Shown: in pieces, positions 56,708 to 64,000 of the stretch
Layout of the letters: every line of letters starts with the position of its first letter
Position numbering within the stretch: the stretch's first letter is position 1
Source of the DNA: Tetrapyrgos nigripes
Taxonomy: Eukaryota > Basidiomycota > Agaricomycetes > Agaricales > Campanellaceae
Direction: 5' to 3'
Assembly (NCBI GenBank): GCA_013368315.1
Contig: JAACJM010000028.1
Coordinates: 620,001 to 684,000, forward strand
Length of the DNA: 64,000 nucleotides
Notes under the pieces: model-generated
Databases searched by the model: none
Told to the model about the DNA's origin: nothing
What the model saw: only the letters and a program-made list of their open reading frames with translations
Position numbers and translations under genes: made by a program

Positions 56708-59700
56708 TCATGATCATTTAGTCAGTTAGATACTCGCTGCATGCGCATAGGACGATAGGACGATTTGCATCTTAGTTTGGTTTATATAGATTGTGTACGG
56801 TACAGTACGACCAGTATGACTTTACATTTGATGTTTCGTCTTTCGTTTTCCTCACAGTTTTCCTCGTGGACCCATCATTATATTCTGGTTCACTCCGTCG
56901 CGGAAACTCCAGTGCTGACTCGAGTTGCTGCTAACTTGGCTGCAACTTGGTCACACTATGCCTCAAACTAGGGTTAATTGGCTGCGAGCTGGTGGGTATC
57001 TTTTTTCTTTTGTAACTTTTACCATCTCGTTCGTTTTCTCTGTGCTACCCGTTCTTTTTCTTTCTCTACGATGATCTAGGCGTGACGGTACACGATACAC
57101 TTGGGATATACTTCTGAGTCTACTCGGCACGTCTGTTTCTCTTTCTGGTTTTCATTTTCTTACAGCGGTCTAATTCGTGTCTATCCATACGTATATGGGC
57201 CTACGGCACACCGCTGACCTAGCTACTTTGCACCAAGGGGGTTCGGATATTGCGGACCGGCACACTCCGGTGGTCGAGGGTCACTAAAAACTTTTTGGGT
57301 GTCAAGATTTTTACTCCTCTGGAGGCCGAGGAGCGAGGGTGGGAAGTTTATGGCGAACGTTGGAGTGCTCTTTGTGCTTATTTTAGCTTTTCTTATTGTT
57401 CCAACACCTCTACATCACAACATCTGACGCGTATAGAAATGCCAAGCCTACCCCGTTATGCCGACTTTACAGTAATCAAAGTTGTTGAATCTCACACACT
57501 GGCAGTAATTCCGTGAATAATGCCTCCCTTTTCTCTTCTAAGGTAAGTGCAAGCTCTTCCTATAAGTGGTAGGGGCCTAAGGGTCTCTCAGAAGTATATC
57601 CCTCTGTACTGTCTGTCCCTTTCTGCTGTCCATGCGGTATCATTGCATGTTCCCACACCCCCTCATCATCCATCATCCCCATCAAAGTCCATCGGTCGCT
57701 GTCCTTTGCTGTACTTAGCTTATCCTCCAGCTATTGGGCCCCGAACATTGTCCCCCGCCTCCCTGCTGGCTGTATTGTCTCTCTCCATTTTTAGTACTAC
57801 AGACACGACCAAGGTCCAATTCCGAATAACAACAATGGTTGTGCTAGGTGTGTAGTAGTCAACACACTTGTAATGGAACGATGTAAGTATCTTGTATTCT
57901 GTTTCTTTGAGTTTGCTACGTCTCAATTTACCGTACTTGCAATGTAATTGATGCTTCGGGCATGCCTCGGGCATCCGTTTTCTCTTTCTTTCTTTCCTTT
58001 TCTACAACATTCTGATGAAAGTTCCGTTCTATTCTAGATAGTTCTAATGACTCACTAATTGCATATATAAGTATCTTGGTATGTACTCTTGTAATAACTT
58101 TATCCTACCTCGCAATACACATCTGTATTTGAACCTTACATCTTGACTGATTGTAAGTCGGCATCCTTAGTAACGCGCAAGCTTGCTTAGTGTGCTGTTT
58201 CTTGATCTTGACTGATGCCTGCGTGCTCACCAAGTGCTCAAGAACCTCGTATTTCACGGTAACGCGAAAGCTTGCCTTGATTCAGTACCTTTCTCACTAC
58301 TTAATCATCTTAGAGTCTCCTGAACCCGAACCAAATCAGCAGTTCTTTTACAACACTAGTACAACGCGAATGCAGGACTTCATTGTTGATGATGTATTTC
58401 ACTTCGAATTAGACAGTACATACTTTTATATACATGTCCAATGCGTGTCACTGTTAGTACTACTGTCAGGTCAACGAACGGGCCCAGGTGTTAATTCCCG
58501 GTTTACCATTTAAGCGAAGGTTTCAACTTTCACCCAAAAGAAAGGCGTGCTGTGTGGTGATATTTTGATAGGGTGTGGTGATATTCTGATAGAGGCGTGC
58601 ACATTGGTCACCCTGCCCATACACCGACATTGACCGCTTTCAAGAATAGAAGCTGAGATACATTTCCCCTTGCTCTATATATTTTATATGTTGTTTGAGA
58701 TACTTGAATGGATCTATTGGCAGGCCCACAACCCTTGGATAGTTTTTAATATGAAGATATGACTTATATTTGCAGCTCCCAGACACCCAGAATTGCAAGC
58801 TCCAATCATTATATATACCTGGTCTATCAATGATATTAAGACTCAGAGATCATTTGAGCATAGGATAAATTTGTCCCACCTACGTCCTGCACCATAATGG
58901 ATCCCTTTTGTATCTGATTTTCATGCACAATGTACAGCACGATGACCAAGCCAAAACAAAAGATCTAGAATTATGGCTCTAGAATATGACACTGGATACA
59001 TATATGCATTGATTAGATGTGAAAGAATACACACCCTACCTCATCCGAGATATGTTCTGAACTTCGAGCATTTCGTGAACAAGGCTCCACTGCAAAACTT
59101 GAACCCAAAGTATCATCCACTTGTGTACTTTACAAATCTCTTGAATAGCATGGTATACTGATGTTAACAAGATTATACATATCAGGGAGTACCCTGGTAA
59201 TTTTTTTAGATTTATACAGAGGGTGACGATGGCTCTGTTCGAGTACGAAGTGTCGTTTTGGATGGAATTTTGGCTGTTTTTGAATCGTTGTCGCATGAGG
59301 AATGCTACACCAAGGAATTGGCAGATAAAAAAATTCAGTGGCTACATGGGATGTAGAAGTACATATTCCGTGCCATCCGAGTTCCGCTGCAAGTGTTCCT
59401 TGCACATACCGAGGCGGTTCAATAAGCTGCGACTGTGGACAGTTACTGTGAGAATTTATCTCGGTTACAGCCGCACACCTTTGTTGCCATTCTCGAGGGC
59501 CTCTACGAGCACTTTGGACTGGAAGCAGATTAACGATACCTATGATATTTACATGTGGCTCACCGTAAGCACCATAACAAAAATGTTGGAGATCCATGCA
59601 AGATTTATGTAAAAAAAGAGAAGCATACATATATTGCAAGTCGATATACACACGTTTATGAGTATCTAAGTCAATACATATGTCTCTGCGATATTAGCCA

Positions 59701-61779
59701 GGTCTTGCAAAAGAGAAGGAACAATTACGCGCATAGCGGTCTGGCACAATGGGGAGGGAGGCATACAACATCAAGTGTACGGGCGGGCAGAACTGATGTA
59801 AGTACACGAAGATATAAGCGAGGGGAGATATAGCCGAGGGGACAGCAAACAAAGGGATTTGATGGCGGTGGTGGATAGTGAGCAGGTGTGGGAAGGTGCG
59901 AGGTCGGGAAAATGAGATAAGCAGTGGGAGGGATAAGTGAGCACGACGAGCGGACGGTGATGATGGTGGTGATGGTTGATGAGCAGTATGGGAAGTTTTG
60001 ATCATGACGTCGTTGAAGGCGGGACAGACATCTCAGGGCTGATTACCTCCTGGATGTGCTTCTGAAGAGACCTCATGAGGTGCCTACCTCATATGGGAGG
60101 AGTTTGATGTTTCCTAGAAGAGAGATAGTAGACGATATTCACAGAATTATTGGCAGTGTCTGAGATATAACAACTTTCATTAGTGCACAATTGCCATAAC
60201 CCGGTAGGCTTGGTATGTCTATGCACTTTGGATCAGGTGATGTACAGGTGTGTTCCAATCGAGTGTCAACACTGAAATGCCATATTTGGAATCAAAAGGC
60301 AAGGGGCCAAATATAAATGAGAAATCAACCATGAGTCCAATAAGCATCTTCTCCCTCAAGAGGTGTGCAGACAGTCTACCTGAGACCGGACCTTGGGGGC
60401 TTATGACCCAAAAGTACATCATGTCCTAGAGAGTGTATAGACCAAATTTCGGTTGTCATCTCTGCTTCAAAGTATCAGAAATACGCTTGGAAGGTAAAAA
60501 CAGGTAGAAGACATGTCTAATATGCCTTATTTGGGTGGAATCCCACTGAAATTGTAGTTCTCATGATAGTGATGTCGTCAGTGGTCTGATATCATGAACT
60601 TTACTTTAAAAAATATTTGCTACCTCAAGAAAATGGACCCCACATTAGCATTTATCACTCCTTTTGTTGTGTCTTTAGGTCAGTAGAGGGTCTATAAGGT
60701 GGTCTGGAGGAAAAGTGACTTGATTTGATGATTTATAAGCGAAATTTTATCTTATCTCTTTCCTTTTTAGGAAGGAGGGGGGAGGGGGGGAGGTCTGGCT
60801 GACCTTAAAACCCAAAAGGAATGTCCGGTCTGGCCATAACCATCTGCACACCTCTTGTTCTCCCTTCTGTACCTCCACAATAGAATTTTCTGATGAAACA
60901 GGAGCAGGAGATGTTGCGAAATGCTCCAATTCTAAGCGCGTTACTAAATGGGTGAGTCAACAACATCTTCACCAATGGCACCAGAACTCACCTTTTTCAC
61001 AGTACCATATGGGATGCCAGAACCTAGACGACTTTGTTCCTGCCGGCTGGCTTTGCGAGGTTTGCGATGCAGAGAGGCCAGTAAAGCAAAGGCGACGACG
61101 CTGATTAGATAACTTGATTATGTAACATTATTACTATATTTGGTAGGTTCGGTCGGTCGGTCGGGTCCGAGGGGTTCTTAAAAAAACTTTTCGACATAGT
61201 GTAATGAATAAAAATTTTTCGTAACCCCTTGCTTTGCACTATAGGATGAACCTGAGAATGAAGACTCAACAGAGATGAGAAGGAGGAACAGAGGCATGTG
61301 TACTATTGACAATGCGCAATAAGTACTAGTACTGGCGCCAACCTAGCACAAATCGATTTTTTTGCTGTCTCAAAATACATGGTACTACTATTTTCGGCTT
61401 TGCTTGAATCATGAATGCTCATTGTCTTCAATACTGAGCCGACTCCCCCACTGTGGACTGCCGGATGGGTGATTTTCCCCCACTTGGACCGGGTTTTAGG
61501 TGATTTAAGAAAATCTTATTGGGAGGGATGTTCCCCCTCTTCTAAGGTTATTATTCCTTTTTTTGAGACCGGGCGAATTTGTCCGCCAAAAACCCCGGTT
61601 GTGACCCACCTTTTCAATTTTCCCCGATTAACGAAAAGCACTCATTTAGCAGGTGTTTCCCACTAGTAGGGTCAAAAAGAGTGATATAAAGTGATCAAGT
61701 TGAGGTTCTCGCCTTTTGTTATTACTGTACTGATTCGATCGTAGGTTCAGTCACACGCCACAGACCTTTCCTGGGTACC
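56708..61779. other. long stretch without a supported gene
   Basis: 57240-57300 and 61145-61195 carry inverted copies of the AAAAATTTTTAAC-GACCGACC motif. 58553-58592 is a 20-bp tandem repeat (GTGTGGTGATATT-TGATAG). 59223-59530 has coding-like but interrupted frames (CYTKELADKKIQWLHG, TFVAILEGLYEHFG), an unrecognised gene relic. 60350-60430 is the inverted copy of 22094-22190. Nothing else could be named. Confidence 0.4.
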
Positions 61780-62157
61780 CCTTGAAGGGGAGTGGTGTGA
61801 AGAAGAGAGAAAAGGAAGGGGAGGATAATCTTAGTGATCATGATGGGGTTGGGAACAGCCGACTACCTCTTTCAATTGGGGTTCTGGAGTCAGGAAAGGG
61901 TACAGGAACAGAAACGGGCTGTTCGTTGAAGACGAGTTGGATCATAGGGTTTTGTGCCTCTGGGATACATAGACATCGCTGTCCTCCCTCACCACCGTGT
62001 TCGACATCATCTTCACCTGCACCTGGACATATTCAGACATAGTGGTTCGAAGCTGAAACCAAAGTGCCGAACAGTGTTGGTTGGGTTCCCACCTAATTTC
62101 AGACAGCATCTGGAGCAACCGTCTGAGAGAAAAGGCAGCGACGCATCTTATACTGTA

Positions 62158-62868
62158 TAGGGCTCCTATCGGATCGGATTCGGTCGGATTCGGATGCCAT
62201 CCGCTCGGATTGGTCGACAAAAAATCCCAATCCGCATCTGACGGATGGCATCCGACAATCCGATGGATTATCCGCAGATGGCAACCACCTGCGCAGTACA
62301 GTGCCCTAGACCCACATTCTGAACTTTCCTTTTAGTTTTTTAGTGTACTTTGGTTTATTACTTTGGTTTGAAGTAAAGTACTTACAGTAATTGAGAAATT
62401 CTTTGAATACAGTCACTTCCGGCACTTCAGTGACAGAGCTTCTTGCTGAGAAGAGTTAAAATCTTGTTGTACGAACCCAAGCTGTCCACCGTCGCTTTTG
62501 TTGATGCAAAAATATATATTTAGAACTGTACAGTACCTCGCACGCCGAAAATACAAAAATATCCACTCGGCAGAAAGGCGTACAGAAACACACTTTTTTA
62601 CAGATATATCTTATATCAGTAGTAGTGATGTGATCTATCCGTCGAGTGGATATTTTTGTCTTTTCGGCATGTCGGAAAAGCTCCAAACGACTGAACCAGA
62701 TAAGACAACAACATGCTTTCCCACGCCCCTAACCCATCCGCAGATTATCTTCGGATTGGTCGGATGCCATCCGTCAGTTGGTGGGTTGCAAGAAGGGCCA
62801 TCCACATCCGAGTCCGAAGCAGCAATCGCTCAGATGGCGCCGGATCATCCGATCCAGTAGGAGCCCTA
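62158..62868. mobile_element. non-autonomous TIR element (TAGGGCTCC ends), copy 2
   Basis: TAGGGCTCC at 62158 and GGAGCCCTA at 62860-62868. CTTATAC flanks both sides (62147-62153 and 62869-62875). The unoccupied site is in the intact gene at 56070-56077, so a 7-8 bp target duplication is supported, which suggests a hAT-type MITE. Matches 41083-41646. Confidence 0.85.
62541..62671. mobile_element. 131-bp MITE nested in the TAGGGCTCC element
   Basis: CACGCCGAAAATACAAAAAT and its inverted partner (ATTTTTGTCTTTTCGGCATG) bound the insert. TCG is present on both sides (62538-62540 and 62672-62674). The sister element has no insert here (GTACCTAGGAAAAGCTC, about 41482-41497). Confidence 0.8.
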
Positions 62869-63070
62869 CTTATACAGGTGTTGCTATTGCTTCTGCACCA
62901 TCTGCTACAGCTTCGTCACCTCTGGCATCTGGATTTTCAAACCTCTCTGAACACCAGCTCTACTCCTGTTCTCGCAGCCCGTGACGGTGTACGCATACCT
63001 ACACCCAAGAAACAAGGCTCAGTAGGCTCAGTCACTTCGGTTAGTTCAGCGCATGTAGATGGGGTGTATG

Positions 63071-63441
63071 CTTCGTGGACGTCGCTGAAGACTTTATCGA
63101 AGTAACCACCACACCACTCCCTCCTGTATGTTCACTCGCATCTCCAACACCTCCCGCACCTACACGCTCACTCGCACACACCCCTCCTCCCGCCGTCGAT
63201 CCTGATACCGCAGCCCTAACTGAAACAGTAGGTGGCTTCCTCTTATGCTGGTGCAGGTGCAGTTCTTCTTTGTTTCGGCCTCTCTTTCTCCTGGCCATCA
63301 AGTGCCCAACGTAGCAGAGGACTGCGAATGGCGACGATTTTGGAGAATAACCATGTGTATGGGAGGAAGGGATGTTCAACTTCGAATCCAAAGTTCCTCC
63401 TAGCGTCCCTGTGCCTAAAGGCACCCGACCTCTTCCAGGCC
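63071..63441 (-). other. inverted segment within the Ldb17 relic
   Basis: Read on the minus strand it gives GTGTLGGTLDS, HKRKPP and GGSGVVVTSIKSSATS, the same order as the source gene tail, whereas the DNA on both sides matches the plus strand. Confidence 0.9.
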
Positions 63442-63470
63442 ACGTCAACCGGGATGGGGAGGAGTTAGTC

Positions 63471-63940
63471 AGTTAGTCAGTTAGCTAGACAGTTAGCTAC
63501 TGTTTGCGTCCGCATAGGACACTTTGCAACTTAATTTGATTTATATAGATTTTGCATACTTAACATGTACAATTGCCTGGACGCATGTTTTTGTTTCCTG
63601 CAATGGATCCTCACTCCATCGAAATAACTCGAACGGCTAACGGGGTTGTAGCATGCAGAAACCAAGCTTCTTCAAGCTATTGCCAAACCGTAGAGACCCC
63701 ATGATCCCAACTGGATGGAAGAAGCAATCGGCTCGACACCGGCTTCAAAACTTGAGGTTTCGCGCAAATGATTAGGTTTCGTACAAGTGATCAAATGCAA
63801 GTCACACACTCTTGACACTTTCTGCACTGCGAAGAACTAAACCGCATCAACGTGTACAAGGCATGTTTGTTGTTGTTCTATTAATAAATTCTTGGTTTCA
63901 ACCCATTGTTGACTTGAGTCTTATAGCGTTATTGTTGAAT
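63471..63940 (+). promoter_or_regulatory. 3' flank of relic, then promoter region of second NLR
   Basis: From 63745 the sequence matches the upstream flank of the first NLR (7300-7450, opposite strand). An extra stretch at about 63860-63915 ending TATAG may be a leader intron longer than in the first gene. Confidence 0.55.
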
Positions 63941-64000
63941 ATGCCAAACATTTTCAGCAGACAACCTAAGTCAAAGGAGGACAATGCAATTCCTTCTGGC
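63941..64000 (+). CDS. second NLR of the same subfamily, start only (cut by window end)
   Basis: Twenty codons starting MPNIFSRQPKSKEDNAIPSG, against MPNIFSRQPMPKAEDAIPSG in the gene at 4165-7299. Identical spacing and a conserved 5' flank make it a close paralogue in opposite orientation. Whether its NB-ARC and TPR parts are intact cannot be seen. If it lacks the 13-bp duplication and keeps the P-loop Lys, it would be the functional member of the pair. Confidence 0.75.
   Translation, partial: MPNIFSRQPKSKEDNAIPSG

Larger units (their letters stand above)
61780..63470 (+). pseudogene. partial, rearranged copy of Ldb17-like 3' end
   Basis: 61785-62157 matches the last exon from about 55612 (GGGGAGTGGTGTG, CTTAGTGATC, GACGTCC-CCTCACC, CTGGACATA, CAGACAGCATCTGG-GCAA). 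After a MITE, 62869-63070 resumes at the same point (TTATACAGGTGTTGCT) and runs to GATGGGGTGTATG. 63071-63441 is then inverted relative to the source (56274-56681), and 63442-63560 returns to the original orientation, including the stop region and 3' flank. Frameshifts exclude function. Confidence 0.9.

Noticed and set aside
59130..59651. 173-codon minus-strand frame
   Set aside because: The plus strand in another frame shows a more protein-like, though interrupted, pattern; neither is convincing as a gene.
61415..61666. 83-codon frame in a homopolymer-rich stretch
   Set aside because: Frequent C and T runs and no recognisable motifs; could be poor sequence or a decayed repeat.

Overview
The window looks like a chromosomal segment from a mushroom-forming basidiomycete (Agaricomycetes). 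The evidence is short GT-AG introns of about 50-60 nt in every multi-exon gene, an NLR architecture typical of these fungi (helical N-terminal domain, NB-ARC, TPR), a Plavaka-type CACTA transposase remnant, hAT and Ty1/copia elements, and fungal cell-biology genes such as an Ldb17/SPIN90-like actin regulator. Well over half of the window is transposon-derived or duplicated, so it reads as an accessory, repeat-rich region rather than a gene-dense core.

Layout. 0-3.2 kb: end of an element whose reading frame joins a Ulp1-like cysteine protease to a hAT transposase through a frame-preserving intron. 4.2-7.3 kb (minus): an NLR gene of five exons, broken by a 13-bp tandem duplication. 7.5-15.4 kb: repeats, a 700-bp CACTA-like foldback element, a carboxylesterase fragment and long stretches with no recognisable gene. 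15.4-22.0 kb: a complete, very young Ty1/copia element (minus) with 283-bp LTRs differing at one base and a GAATA target duplication. 23.2-24.8 kb: a near-palindromic inverted duplication carrying two divergent copies of a small 83-residue protein gene, abutting an HSP20 gene that seems to have lost its first exon. 25.6-28.5 kb: tandem duplications and unexplained sequence. 28.6-36.5 kb: several non-autonomous elements, a decayed copia pol and a Plavaka transposase fragment fused at a sharp junction. 36.6-40.5 kb: a delimited hAT transposon (8-bp target duplication with one change). 41-44.4 kb: small elements and GC-rich repeats.

44.4-52.1 kb (minus): a segmental duplication with two intact seven-exon NAD(P)-dependent epimerase/reductase genes; the second copy carries a CACTA-like MITE upstream. 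53.1-56.7 kb (plus): an eight-exon Ldb17/SPIN90-like gene. 61.8-63.5 kb: a partial copy of the 3' end of that gene, with an internal inversion and a MITE that carries a second MITE inside it. At 63941 a second NLR of the same subfamily begins on the plus strand; its promoter and first codons match the NLR at 7.3 kb, so the two form an inverted paralogous pair lying 57 kb apart around the repeat-rich interval.

The genes do not form an operon-like pathway. The host genes that look functional are the two reductases, the Ldb17-like gene and the two small-protein genes; the HSP20 gene and first NLR are damaged, and the second NLR is only seen at its start. No rRNA, tRNA or CRISPR array was found by reading.
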